From assembly GCA_946886405.1 (NCBI GenBank), contig CAMPIO010000009.1, positions 1 to 63,767 on the forward strand: a stretch of DNA of 63,767 nt, read 5' to 3'. Below, in pieces: positions 34,254 to 42,415 of the stretch; the stretch's first letter is position 1; every line of letters begins with the position of its first letter. This stretch comes from an uncultured Pseudoxanthomonas sp. (GTDB lineage Bacteria > Pseudomonadota > Gammaproteobacteria > Xanthomonadales > Xanthomonadaceae). The notes under the pieces were generated by a model that searched no databases, was not told the origin of the DNA, and saw nothing but the letters and a program-made list of their open reading frames with translations. Both the position numbers and the translations under genes were made by a program.

Positions 34254-34375
34254 CGTAGCCCGGGTAAGCGTAGCGCACCCGGGATGCTTTACGCGGCACG
34301 TCCCCGGTTGCGGCCATCGATCGGTTCCGGGCTACGACGCTGTCGCATAGCGCTCCGAGCGTCCGCTCCTACGTA
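34254..34375. repeat. Inverted-repeat region (CGTAGCCCGG...CCGGGCTACG) plus GTAGGAGCG end
   Basis: CGTAGCCCGG (34254-34263) and CCGGGCTACG (34327-34336) are exact inverted ends. A second shorter CCGGG pair lies inside, and 34348-34372 (TAGCGCTCC...CCGCTCCTACG) looks like a half copy of the GTAGGAGCG family. The stop codon of the next gene falls in it. Confidence 0.6.
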
Positions 34376-34806
34376 TCCGCGTCGCGCTGGAGCGTGGGTG
34401 AGGCGGGGCTGTTCACGACAGCGGACGTGATCGCAGGCCAATGCCTGCGCAGCTTGAGAGGAATGACAACGGCGGCGACGAAGGCTGCGGTATAGGAGAC
34501 GATAGACGTACCGTGTTCGGCGGCAAAGAAGATTCCATTGGCGAGCGCCAGGTAGCCGCGTCCGTGCAGGTCGGGGGCGATGAAGGTCTTGAAAACTTCC
34601 AGCGGCAGAAGCAGCGCAGTCGCGAACACCATCACGCCATAGGTCAACAGCAGGCATACGAAAGCGAAGGAACGTCTACAGGATCGTGGCATGCCGGACC
34701 GCCAGGCGATGGCCCATGCGATCCACGCCGGCAGCAGTACGGCGACCACCAGGCCCGCGGCCGCCAGCAGGACTATCGTTGCCATCACGATCAGGTCGCT
34801 ATCCAT
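34369..34806 (-). CDS. Hypothetical polytopic membrane protein
   Basis: A 145-aa protein with three or four hydrophobic helices (IVMATIVLLAAAGLVVAVLL, FAFVCLLLTYGVMVFATALL, and IVSYTAAFVAAVVIPLKL). It is probably an inner-membrane protein; no family is recognised. The stop codon TAG is formed by the end of a GTAGGAGCG-type repeat (...ACG TAG GAGCGG), so the C-terminal tail may have been set by the repeat. A weak GGGA ribosome binding site precedes the ATG. It lies between a zinc-ribbon gene and pepQ on the same strand. Confidence 0.6.
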   Translation of the reverse strand: MDSDLIVMATIVLLAAAGLVVAVLLPAWIAWAIAWRSGMPRSCRRSFAFVCLLLTYGVMVFATALLLPLEVFKTFIAPDLHGRGYLALANGIFFAAEHGTSIVSYTAAFVAAVVIPLKLRRHWPAITSAVVNSPASPTLQRDADT

Positions 34807-34865
34807 GGAGATCCCGGATGACGTCGAGCGGTGGGGGACGGGATCGCGTTGCGAATCGCCTCGCG

Positions 34866-36206
34866 TCAGCCCGCTTCCGCGAACGCCGGTCGCGTCAGAT
34901 TGTCCGCATCGCCCTCGGTGCACAACACTTCGTCCTCGATGCGGATGCCGCCATACGGGCGGAACGCGTCGACGCGCGCCCAGTCGATGCTGGCGGCGTG
35001 GCCGTTCTTCTTCACTTCGTCCAGCAGCAGGTCGATGAAGTACAGACCCGGCTCGATGGTCACCACCATGCCCGGCTCCAGCACGCGGGTCATGCGCAGG
35101 TAGGGATGGCCGGCGGGGCGTTCGATGCGGCCACCGCGATCGCTGGCGGCGAAGCCGGCGACGTCGTGCACCTGCAGGCCGATGGGGTGGCCCAGGCCGT
35201 GCGGGAAGAAGGCTGCGCTGACGCCGGTGGCGACGGCAGCTTCCGGCGATACGGTGATGACACCGAAATCCTTCAGGATGCCCATGAGCGTGTGGTGCGC
35301 ATCGACGTGCAGCTGCTTGTAATCGACGTTCGCGCGCACGCCGGCGCACATCTGCTGCTGCGCGGCATCGACGGCATCGATCATCGCCTGGAATTCGCTG
35401 GCGGTGTCGTACGCGTAGGTGCGGGTGATGTCGCTGGCATAGCCGTGGAAGCTGGCGCCGGCATCGATCAGGAAGCTGCGCAGCGGATCGGGTGCAACGC
35501 GCTGCAACTCGGTGTAGTGCAGCACCGCAGCGTGTTCGTTGAGGCCGATGATATTGCCGTAGGGCAGGTCGTTGGCGTCTTGGCCGACGGCGGTGCAATA
35601 GGCCATGTGGATGCCGAACTCGCTGGCGCCCGCGCGGAACGCGGCTTCCGCCGCGCGGTGCCCGCGGACGGCCAGGCGCTGCGCCTGCCGCATCAGCGTG
35701 ATCTCGTACGGCGTCTTGTACGAACGCTGGTATTCCAGGTACTGGATGACGCGTTCCGGATTGTTCGGGGCGTAGTCACCGAGCGCACTCTGCGGCTCGC
35801 CGAGGATCGCGCTGCGCGCGGCCGGGGGCAGCAGCGCGGCGGCTTCGTCCGGCTTGCGGATGATATGGATGTCGAAGTGATCCACCCACCAGCCGCTCGG
35901 TGCGTCGGGCACGACATGCCAATAGTCGAATGGCTGGTAGAAGATCACCTTCGGCCGCTCACCGGGCGTGTACGCCAGCCAGCTGTAGGGCAGCCGCGTC
36001 AGCGGGAGCCAGGCCTTGAACTGCGGATTCACCGCGTACGGATAGTCGCGGTCGTCGAAGACCTGCCAGTGCTGCGTGCCGCTGGGCACGACGAGATGAT
36101 CGGAACCACCGCGCGCGAGTGCTTCGTCCGCGCGCCGCTTCATCGTCGCCAGGTGATCGGCGTACAGCGGAACGAGGTCTGTGTCGAAGGAAGCGGGGGC
36201 GTTCAT
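34866..36206 (-). CDS. pepQ: Xaa-Pro dipeptidase (prolidase)
   Basis: It hydrolyses Xaa-Pro dipeptides. The 446-aa protein has the bacterial PepQ N-terminal domain and a pita-bread domain whose metal ligands all appear: LIDAGASFHGYASDITRTYA (two Asp), FFPHGLGHPIGLQVHDVAGF (His), VTIEPGLYFIDLLLDEVKKN (Glu) and GGIRIEDEVL (Glu). Length and the LGHPIGLQVHDVAG block point to PepQ rather than PepP. The start is the ATG MNAPASFDTD; a perfect hairpin lies in the leader just upstream. Confidence 0.95.
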   Translation of the reverse strand: MNAPASFDTDLVPLYADHLATMKRRADEALARGGSDHLVVPSGTQHWQVFDDRDYPYAVNPQFKAWLPLTRLPYSWLAYTPGERPKVIFYQPFDYWHVVPDAPSGWWVDHFDIHIIRKPDEAAALLPPAARSAILGEPQSALGDYAPNNPERVIQYLEYQRSYKTPYEITLMRQAQRLAVRGHRAAEAAFRAGASEFGIHMAYCTAVGQDANDLPYGNIIGLNEHAAVLHYTELQRVAPDPLRSFLIDAGASFHGYASDITRTYAYDTASEFQAMIDAVDAAQQQMCAGVRANVDYKQLHVDAHHTLMGILKDFGVITVSPEAAVATGVSAAFFPHGLGHPIGLQVHDVAGFAASDRGGRIERPAGHPYLRMTRVLEPGMVVTIEPGLYFIDLLLDEVKKNGHAASIDWARVDAFRPYGGIRIEDEVLCTEGDADNLTRPAFAEAG

Positions 36207-36209
36207 GGC

Positions 36210-36233
36210 GGCGGCTCTTGCTGAAGAGCCGCC
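36210..36233 (-). promoter_or_regulatory. Perfect hairpin directly before the pepQ start codon
   Basis: In the mRNA sense GGCGGCTCTT and AAGAGCCGCC form a 10-bp stem with a CAGC loop, ending three bases before the ATG. No T run follows, so it is not a terminator. It could hinder ribosome loading or be a protein site. Confidence 0.45.
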
Positions 36234-36274
36234 ATTCTGCCGCAATCGGCCAGGTCCTGGCCGTGCCGGTGGAT

Positions 36275-36622
36275 TCAGTCGGCTTCGGGCCCGGCGTTGA
36301 CCCATTGACGCAGGCGTTCCAGCGGCTCGCGGTCGATGGTCAGGAAACGCAGGCCGGCGAAGGCCTGTCCCGGCGTGTTCGCCGCTGCGGACCAGATCAG
36401 GTGCGCGCCCACATCGATCGGCAGGTCCTGACCGCGCGCATCCTGCAAATGAAAGCGCAACTGGTACAGCGCGTCGTCCACCACGGGTTCGGTGGCGACC
36501 AGCAGCATGCCCGACTCGGAAAGATTGCCCAGCCTGCCGATGACCTGTTCCGTCATCAGGTCGAACACCGTTACGGGCTTGGGGACGTTGCGCCGGCGGG
36601 CGCGTCGGAACTCGCGCATCAT
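36275..36622 (-). CDS. PilZ-domain protein (c-di-GMP effector candidate)
   Basis: A 115-aa protein with a PilZ domain. The N-terminal RRARRRNVPKPV contains the RxxxR arginines and GNLSESGMLLVATEP contains the (D/N)xSxxG motif, the two parts of the c-di-GMP site. Both are intact, so binding is likely. It is probably a small adaptor. The ATG overlaps the stop of the DUF1631 gene as ATGA, implying coupled translation. The GGDEF-EAL gene is about 6 kb away. Confidence 0.86.
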   Translation of the reverse strand: MMREFRRARRRNVPKPVTVFDLMTEQVIGRLGNLSESGMLLVATEPVVDDALYQLRFHLQDARGQDLPIDVGAHLIWSAAANTPGQAFAGLRFLTIDREPLERLRQWVNAGPEAD

Positions 36623-39129
36623 GCGGCGTCTCCTGCGGGTTCGCCGCCGCGGCCGGTGAGGCTGCGCAGCGCGCTGAGGGTGGCGTTCCAGGCGCGGTCG
36701 ATCAGGCGCCCGCGGTCTTCGGTGACCACCTGCGCCTGGCCCTTGGCCATCAGGTGCGCCAGCGTATCCAGCGAATGTTCGCCGACGCGCTGGCCGCGCT
36801 GGTTGACGAACAGCGCATTGCCGGTCACCGGGCTGAACCACGACAGCCGCTGGCGCTGCAGGTCGCCCTGCTGGTTGCGCGTGAACTCGAACCAGGTACC
36901 GAACGGCAGCGTGCGCAGGTAGTCGTAGCACTCCTGTTCCTGCGGCGTGCGCGGCTGCACCGGCTTTTTCTTGGCCTCGCCCTGGCCGCCGAGCCGCGCG
37001 CGGGCCTTCAGGCGCGCGGTCAACTCGGTGCGTGACGTGGTCTCGTCTTCCTCTGCACTGGACAGCCGGCGCGAAATCGCGGCGGCTTCGTCCTCGTGGT
37101 AGCCCACCTGCACCAGCGACTTCTCGATCTTCGCCGCCAGCGCCGGATCGGCGGGCTGCGACGAGGTGGTGGCGGCGACGATCTCCAGCGTGGTCTGCAG
37201 CTGGTTGGTCCATTCGGTGGACGACTCGCCATTGCGCAACTGGGTGAGCGTCAGCACGTCCGCCCAGGCCTGGCTGAGCAGCGCCTGCACGAACTTCTGC
37301 GGCTTGGCTTCGGCCATCGCCGATTCGATGGTGTCGGCAGCGCGCTGTTTCGCCACTTCCAACCGGTCCTTGCCACGTGCGGCCTCGATCTGCCGGCGCT
37401 CGGCCAGTTCGGCCTTGCGCGCTGCCGCCTGCAGGTGTTGCTGCACATCGCGGTTGGCGTCCTCGAAGACGGTTTCATCGCCTTCGTAGGTCTCGACGAC
37501 AGTCTCCACGGCCTTGTGCAACCGCTGCACCAGGTGCGGGTCGACATCGTCCTCGCCGAGCCACGTGGCGCCGGATTCGGCGACCGTGTTGAGCAGGTCG
37601 CGCGCCGGGTGCTGCGGGCGCAGGAAGAAGTTGCGGTCGCGCAGCGCCGCCTGGACCACGGGAACCTGCAGGCGCACCAGCATGTCGGCGGCGGGTGCAT
37701 CGTGCTGCACCTCGCGCTCGATCTCGTTGTAGAGCAGGTCGAGGAGTTCGAACGTGTCCGAATCCGCGCTGGCCAGCGTCGCACCGGCGCCGTGCCTGGC
37801 GCGGACTTCCGCCAGCATGGTCTGCTGGAGGTCGGCCATGGTGCGGCGGGGCTGGTCGGGCGCACGCGCGGGCATCGGTGCGGTCTGCAGCATCTGCAGC
37901 GTACTGAGGACATCGGGCGTAGGCAGCAGGCGGCGTTGCGGCGGGCCTCCGCCGCCCGACGATATCGCATGGCCGGCGCCTCCGCCGTGTCGGCTGTTCC
38001 CGCCGCCCCCCTGACCGCCGGACGCGTGGCCGGCCGCCGCTGCGCCAGCGTCGGCGTTTGCCATCGTGTCGCCGCCTGTCTGACCCGTAAGCGACGCGAT
38101 ATCGCCGGCCTGAGCGAACGCATCGGCCTCGAGTCCGCCGCGCCGGATCGCGAGCAGTTTCTGCAGCACTTCGAAGGAACCGGCGCTGTCGTTGGGCGCG
38201 TCCGCGCCCGTCGGGGCGCCCGTGGACGGCGCAAGCGTCGCCGCAGGAACCGATGCGTCATCGCCGCCCTTGCCGCCGGTCAGCGCACCGGCCACCGCAT
38301 GCAGTTGTTCGGGCGTCAGCGTGGCCCAGTGCGAGCCTCCCGGCTGACCCTGCCAGCCGGTCATCGGTCGCGCGCCACCGCCCGCCTCATCGCGAGGGGG
38401 GCGCACGATCTCGAGATTGCGGGCGCGCCGCGGCATGTAGACGAGGCCGGGCAGGATGCCTTCGCGCGCCAGGAATTGGTTCACCGTGTTCGCCCACTCG
38501 GTGTAGTTCGACATCACCTTGTGGTCGAAGCTGCGGTACAGCACCAGCTGCGCGTCGATGGACAGCTCAAGGCACGCCGCTGCGTCCTTCAGCACGTGAC
38601 ACAGGCGATAGGGCCCCAGCGGCAGCGTCTCGGCTTCGTAAGCGGGACGGCACGCAAGCACGCCCATCCGCTGCCCCAGCATCAGGATCTGCGCATTGCC
38701 GCGTTGCTCGTGCCGGCGTGCGACTTCGCGCAGCACGATTTCCTGGTCCATCACCGCGTCTTCGACCAGGGTCATGGTCTGGTAGTCCAGGCGGGCCTGG
38801 GCCTGCGCGCCGGCGGCACGCGTGCTGCGGATCGCCGCCAGTTCGGACTCCAGCGCGAACATGTACTGCGGCACCAGATCGACACGGTTCTTCTGCAGCG
38901 ACCGCAGGTCGACGAAGATCTGCGTCTGCAGGTGGTTGCTGCGGGCCTGCTCGGCCTGCTTGAACAGTTGCTGCTCGAACTCCACCAGCATACCGTTCAA
39001 CGCGGACACGAAATCCGGGGAAATGTGGTCTAACAGATTCTGCAGCAGTCGCCGGACGCGCGGCGGCAACGCCGACGAAGCAATCGTGGTCGGCGCGGCA
39101 GCGGACGTTGGCGGTCGTGTCGCGGTCAT
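36619..39129 (-). CDS. DUF1631 protein
   Basis: An 836-aa cytoplasmic protein of the DUF1631 family. It starts with helical sequence (LPPRVRRLLQNLLDHISPDF), has a long Gly/Ala-rich low-complexity linker near residues 330-390, then helical blocks with coiled coil (AARKAELAERRQIEAARGKD). The C-terminal 90 residues (FGTWFEFTRNQQGDLQRQRL, SWFSPVTGNALFVNQRGQRV) look like a beta-barrel of the PilZ-like kind. Function is unknown. It is translationally coupled to a PilZ protein, suggesting a c-di-GMP connection. An earlier in-frame start (39201) is possible. Confidence 0.85.
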   Translation of the reverse strand: MTATRPPTSAAAPTTIASSALPPRVRRLLQNLLDHISPDFVSALNGMLVEFEQQLFKQAEQARSNHLQTQIFVDLRSLQKNRVDLVPQYMFALESELAAIRSTRAAGAQAQARLDYQTMTLVEDAVMDQEIVLREVARRHEQRGNAQILMLGQRMGVLACRPAYEAETLPLGPYRLCHVLKDAAACLELSIDAQLVLYRSFDHKVMSNYTEWANTVNQFLAREGILPGLVYMPRRARNLEIVRPPRDEAGGGARPMTGWQGQPGGSHWATLTPEQLHAVAGALTGGKGGDDASVPAATLAPSTGAPTGADAPNDSAGSFEVLQKLLAIRRGGLEADAFAQAGDIASLTGQTGGDTMANADAGAAAAGHASGGQGGGGNSRHGGGAGHAISSGGGGPPQRRLLPTPDVLSTLQMLQTAPMPARAPDQPRRTMADLQQTMLAEVRARHGAGATLASADSDTFELLDLLYNEIEREVQHDAPAADMLVRLQVPVVQAALRDRNFFLRPQHPARDLLNTVAESGATWLGEDDVDPHLVQRLHKAVETVVETYEGDETVFEDANRDVQQHLQAAARKAELAERRQIEAARGKDRLEVAKQRAADTIESAMAEAKPQKFVQALLSQAWADVLTLTQLRNGESSTEWTNQLQTTLEIVAATTSSQPADPALAAKIEKSLVQVGYHEDEAAAISRRLSSAEEDETTSRTELTARLKARARLGGQGEAKKKPVQPRTPQEQECYDYLRTLPFGTWFEFTRNQQGDLQRQRLSWFSPVTGNALFVNQRGQRVGEHSLDTLAHLMAKGQAQVVTEDRGRLIDRAWNATLSALRSLTGRGGEPAGDAA

Positions 39130-39219
39130 CGGTGCGGTGGGCTCCCCTGTGGCGGCATCATTATCACACCCTGCGCCGCCTGGGCACCCACCCGTCGCCA
39201 TCTCACGGCAGGCAGGCGT

Positions 39220-40374
39220 CTAGCTGTCCAGGAACACTTCGATCACGTCGTTGGTGAACCGGCGGCCCAACGGCGTGGGACGCACATGGGTCTCGGATAC
39301 CTCCAGCCAGCCCCGCCGCAAGGCGTGTTCCAGCGCGGCGGCGATGCTCGATGCCGGCAGGCCGGTGGTAGCGGTGAAGTCCGCCAGTGCGAACCCTTCC
39401 TGCAATCTCAGCGCATTGAGCATGAACTCGAAGGGCCTGCGCTCTGGGGTGATGTCGTCGTCGCCGCCGATCGCCGCTGCCGTGCCTGCGGCCTCGAGGT
39501 AGGCGGTGGGGTGTTTGATCTTCCAGCGGCGCAGGATCTGCTGCGTCGCGCCCACGGTGATTTTGCCGTGCGCACCGGCGCCGATGCCGATGTAATCGCC
39601 ATAACGCCAGTAATTGAGGTTGTGCGCGCAGCGGCGTCCCGGGCGTGCATAGGCACTTACTTCATAGTGCTGATAGCCCGCATCCGCGAGCAGGGCCTGA
39701 CAGTGTTCCTGCATGTCCCAGGCGTGGTCGTCGTCGGGAATGCCCTGCGGCGGCCGCGCGAAGAACACCGTGTTCGGCTCCAGGGTCAGCTGGTAATGCG
39801 AGACATGCGCAGGCTGCAGGGCGAACGCGCGCTGCAGGTCGTGTTCGGCCATGGCCAGGGTCTGGCCGGGCAGGGCATACATCAGGTCCAGGTTGAGGTT
39901 GTCGAAGCCGGCATCCTGCGCCAGCTTGACCGCATGCTCGGCCTCACGGCTGTCATGGATGCGGCCGAGTTTCTCGAGGCTCGCGTCATCGAAACTCTGG
40001 ATGCCGAAGCTGATCCGGTTGACGCCCGCGGCGCGATAGCGGTCGAAGCGCCCGTGTTCGGCCGTGCCGGGGTTGGTCTCCAGCGTGATTTCCAGCCCCG
40101 GCGCGAAACGCAGCCGACTGCTCGCACCCTGCAGGAAGCGATCGATCGCTTCCGGCGGGAACAGGCTGGGCGTGCCGCCGCCGAAGAACACGCTGTGCAC
40201 GGTGCGGCCCCACACCAAGGGCAGGTCGTGGTCCAGGTCGCGCAGCAATGCATCGATGTAGCCGCCGAACGGCAGCTCGCCCTTGCCCTGGTGCGAATTG
40301 AAATCGCAGTACGGGCATTTGCGCACGCACCACGGCATGTGCACGTAGAGCGAGAGGGGCGGGGGGATCAGCAT
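39220..40374 (-). CDS. hemW: HemW-type radical SAM protein (haem chaperone)
   Basis: A 384-aa radical-SAM protein. Cys16, Cys20 and Cys23 (WCVRKCPYC) bind the 4Fe-4S cluster. GGGTPSLFPPE, LETNPGT, GIQSFDD and a HNLNYW motif near the C-terminal third are the HemW signature; the HNxxYW block separates it from coproporphyrinogen dehydrogenase HemN. HemW acts as a haem-trafficking factor. It was long annotated as an oxygen-independent coproporphyrinogen oxidase. The upstream rdgB gene is separated by a palindromic repeat. Confidence 0.93.
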   Translation of the reverse strand: MLIPPPLSLYVHMPWCVRKCPYCDFNSHQGKGELPFGGYIDALLRDLDHDLPLVWGRTVHSVFFGGGTPSLFPPEAIDRFLQGASSRLRFAPGLEITLETNPGTAEHGRFDRYRAAGVNRISFGIQSFDDASLEKLGRIHDSREAEHAVKLAQDAGFDNLNLDLMYALPGQTLAMAEHDLQRAFALQPAHVSHYQLTLEPNTVFFARPPQGIPDDDHAWDMQEHCQALLADAGYQHYEVSAYARPGRRCAHNLNYWRYGDYIGIGAGAHGKITVGATQQILRRWKIKHPTAYLEAAGTAAAIGGDDDITPERRPFEFMLNALRLQEGFALADFTATTGLPASSIAAALEHALRRGWLEVSETHVRPTPLGRRFTNDVIEVFLDS

Positions 40375-40410
40375 CTCTGTTCCATCTGTCTGTTTGTCCC
40401 TTCGCGCGTT

Positions 40411-40490
40411 TGTAGGAGCGCCCCATGGGCGCGATGCTCTTCCAGGCAGCCCGCGCAGAAAAGCATCGCGGGCGTGGCCCGCTCCTACAC
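40411..40490. repeat. Palindromic repeat between rdgB and hemW, GTAGGAGCG family
   Basis: TGTAGGAGCGCCCCATGGGC and GCGGGCGTGGCCCGCTCCTA are inverted with mismatches, and GCGATGCTCTTC and AAAAGCATCGC pair inside. The rdgB stop codon overlaps its right end. Confidence 0.8.
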
Positions 40491-41078
40491 GGTTGCGAGC
40501 AAGCGTTGCTTCAGGCCGGCCAGCGCCTTGCCGCGATGACTGATCCGGTTCTTCTCCTCGAGCGGCATGTCCGCGGCGGACTGGCCGCACTGTGGGTCGA
40601 AGAAGACCGGGTCGTACCCGTGGCCACCGTTGCCACGGCGCTCATGCAGGATGCGGCCGCGCCATTCGCCTTCGACGATCAGCGGCTGCGGATCGTGCGC
40701 ATGCCGCAGCAGCACCAGCACGCAGTAGAAGTGCGCGCCTCGCTGTTCGCCACCGATGTCCTTCAACGCATCCAGCAGCTTGTCGATATTGCGGTCGGCG
40801 TTGCCGTGCTCGCCGGCGTAGCGCGCCGAATACAGGCCGGGCGCGCCATTCAGCGCGTCCACGCAGATGCCGGAGTCGTCGGCCAGCGCGGGCAGCCCGG
40901 TCTGCAGGCTGGCGTGGCGCGCCTTGATCAGCGCGTTCTCCACGAAGGTGGTGCCCGTCTCGTCGGCATCTTCCACGCCCAGGTCGGATTGCGCGACCAG
41001 CTCGATGCCGGTGTCGGCCAACAGTCCACGGAGTTCTTCCAGCTTGCCGTGGTTGGAGGAAGCGAGGACGAGTTTCAT
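40485..41078 (-). CDS. rdgB: dITP/XTP pyrophosphatase (house-cleaning)
   Basis: It hydrolyses non-canonical purine triphosphates (ITP, dITP, XTP) to the monophosphate and PPi, keeping them out of nucleic acids. The 197-aa HAM1/RdgB protein shows LVLASSNHGKLEELRGLLAD, GTTFVENALIKARHAS, GLPALADDSGICVDALNGAP and GNGGHGYDPVFF. The stop TAG lies in the end of the repeat (GTG TAG GAGCGG), so the last residues were fixed by it. It is the third gene of the rph-VOC-rdgB-hemW series. Confidence 0.95.
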   Translation of the reverse strand: MKLVLASSNHGKLEELRGLLADTGIELVAQSDLGVEDADETGTTFVENALIKARHASLQTGLPALADDSGICVDALNGAPGLYSARYAGEHGNADRNIDKLLDALKDIGGEQRGAHFYCVLVLLRHAHDPQPLIVEGEWRGRILHERRGNGGHGYDPVFFDPQCGQSAADMPLEEKNRISHRGKALAGLKQRLLATV

Positions 41079-41084
41079 GATGGG

Positions 41085-41474
41085 TCAGCCCTTGGGTTGC
41101 AACAGGTCCCAGCGATTGCCGTAGGCATCGCGGAACACGACGACGGTGGCGTAGCTTTCCTCGCGCGGCGTCTCCAGGAATTCGATGCCGGCGGCGGTCA
41201 TGCGCGCGTGGTCGCGCCAGAAGTCGTCCGTCTGCAGGAAGAAGCCCACCCGACCGCCGGTCTGGTCGCCGATGCGCGCGCGCTGCTCGTCGGTGCTGGC
41301 GACGGCGAGCAGCAGGCCGGTGGTGCCTTCGCTGCGCGGCGCAACGCGTACCCAGCGCTTGCCGCCACCGAGGTCCGTGTCCTCGCGCACCTCGAAGCCC
41401 AGCGCATCGCGGTAATGCGCGATGGCGCGGTCGTAGTCGTCGACCAGCAAGGTCACCAGGGTGAGGGTCTGCAT
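41085..41474 (-). CDS. VOC-family (glyoxalase-like) protein
   Basis: A 129-aa vicinal-oxygen-chelate protein: MQTLTLVTLLVDDYDRAIAH, ALGFEVREDTDLGGGKRWVR, GRVGFFLQTDDFWRDHARMT and VVVFRDAYGNRWDLLQPKG. It is closest to the dioxygenase/antibiotic-resistance-like branch, not to glyoxalase I proper, which is encoded separately at 13345. Substrate unknown. It lies six bases before rdgB, so the two are co-transcribed. A palindromic repeat separates it from rph. Confidence 0.87.
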   Translation of the reverse strand: MQTLTLVTLLVDDYDRAIAHYRDALGFEVREDTDLGGGKRWVRVAPRSEGTTGLLLAVASTDEQRARIGDQTGGRVGFFLQTDDFWRDHARMTAAGIEFLETPREESYATVVVFRDAYGNRWDLLQPKG

Positions 41475-41492
41475 GAGATATCCGGATTCTTC

Positions 41493-41568
41493 GTAGGAGC
41501 GCCCTCGGGCGCGATGCGGTTCTGCGTGATCTGATCGAAGAGCATCGCGCCCATGGGGCGCTCCCACA
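41493..41568. repeat. Palindromic repeat between rph and the VOC gene, GTAGGAGCG family
   Basis: CGTAGGAGCGCCCTCGGGCG and CCATGGGGCGCTCCCAC are inverted ends, with GCGATGCGG and AGAGCATCGC in the middle. Confidence 0.78.
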
Positions 41569-41579
41569 AGGGTGCGGAG

Positions 41580-42305
41580 TCAGCCCGCCAGCGCTGCGCG
41601 CTGCGCGGCGAACAGTTCGCCGATGCCCTTTTCGCCCAGCGCCAACAACGCATCCAGTTCATCGCGACGGAAGGCATGGCCTTCGGCCGTGCCCTGCAGC
41701 TCGATGAACCCGCCGCCGTCGTTCATCACCAGGTTCATGTCGGTGTCGCAGTCGCTGTCTTCGGGGTAGTCCAGGTCCAGCACCGGCACGCCCCGGTAGA
41801 TGCCCACCGAAACCGCCGCCACTGCGCCATGCACCACGTCGCGCTTGATCTCGTTGCGCGACTTCAGCCAGTTCACCGCATCCACCAGCGCCACGTAGGC
41901 GCCCGTGATCGCGGCCGTGCGCGTACCGCCGTCGGCCTGCAGTACGTCGCAGTCCAGGGTGATGGTGCGCTCGCCCAGCGCGCCCCGGTCCACGCAGGCG
42001 CGCAGCGTGCGTCCGATCAACCGCTGGATCTCAAGCGTGCGCCCGCCCTGCTTGCCGCGCGACGCTTCACGGTCGCTGCGGGTATGGGTGGAGCGCGGCA
42101 GCATGCCGTATTCGGCGGTCACCCAGCCTTCGCCCTTGCCGCGCAGGAAGCCGGGCACTTTGTTCTCCACCGTCGCGGTGCACAGCACGCGGGTGTGGCC
42201 GAAGCTCACCAGCACCGAACCCTCCGCGTGACGCGTGTAGTTGCGCAGGATGCTGACGTCGCGCATCTGGTCGGGCTGGCGGCCACTGGGGCGGGAGAAG
42301 GACAT
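41580..42305 (-). CDS. rph: Ribonuclease PH
   Basis: A phosphorolytic 3'-5' exoribonuclease that trims tRNA 3' ends. The 241-aa protein has [80 protein letters not shown] and [20 protein letters not shown], matching RNase PH throughout. It is hexameric in other bacteria. Divergent from yicC. The downstream genes (VOC, rdgB, hemW) follow on the same strand with two repeats between them. Confidence 0.97.
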   Translation of the reverse strand: MSFSRPSGRQPDQMRDVSILRNYTRHAEGSVLVSFGHTRVLCTATVENKVPGFLRGKGEGWVTAEYGMLPRSTHTRSDREASRGKQGGRTLEIQRLIGRTLRACVDRGALGERTITLDCDVLQADGGTRTAAITGAYVALVDAVNWLKSRNEIKRDVVHGAVAAVSVGIYRGVPVLDLDYPEDSDCDTDMNLVMNDGGGFIELQGTAEGHAFRRDELDALLALGEKGIGELFAAQRAALAG

Positions 42306-42415
42306 GGGTGCATCCGCAATGAGGGGGGCGAAGTTTACCAGTCCCTCCGGCCCCCGCCGGCCGGCATCGCGCGGACTGCTAAGATGCGCCGCTCACTGGT
42401 CCGATGGGCATCCGC

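Noticed and set aside
37096..39033. A 645-codon open frame on the plus strand
   Set aside because: It is the antisense of the DUF1631 gene, with no motifs and no ribosome binding site.
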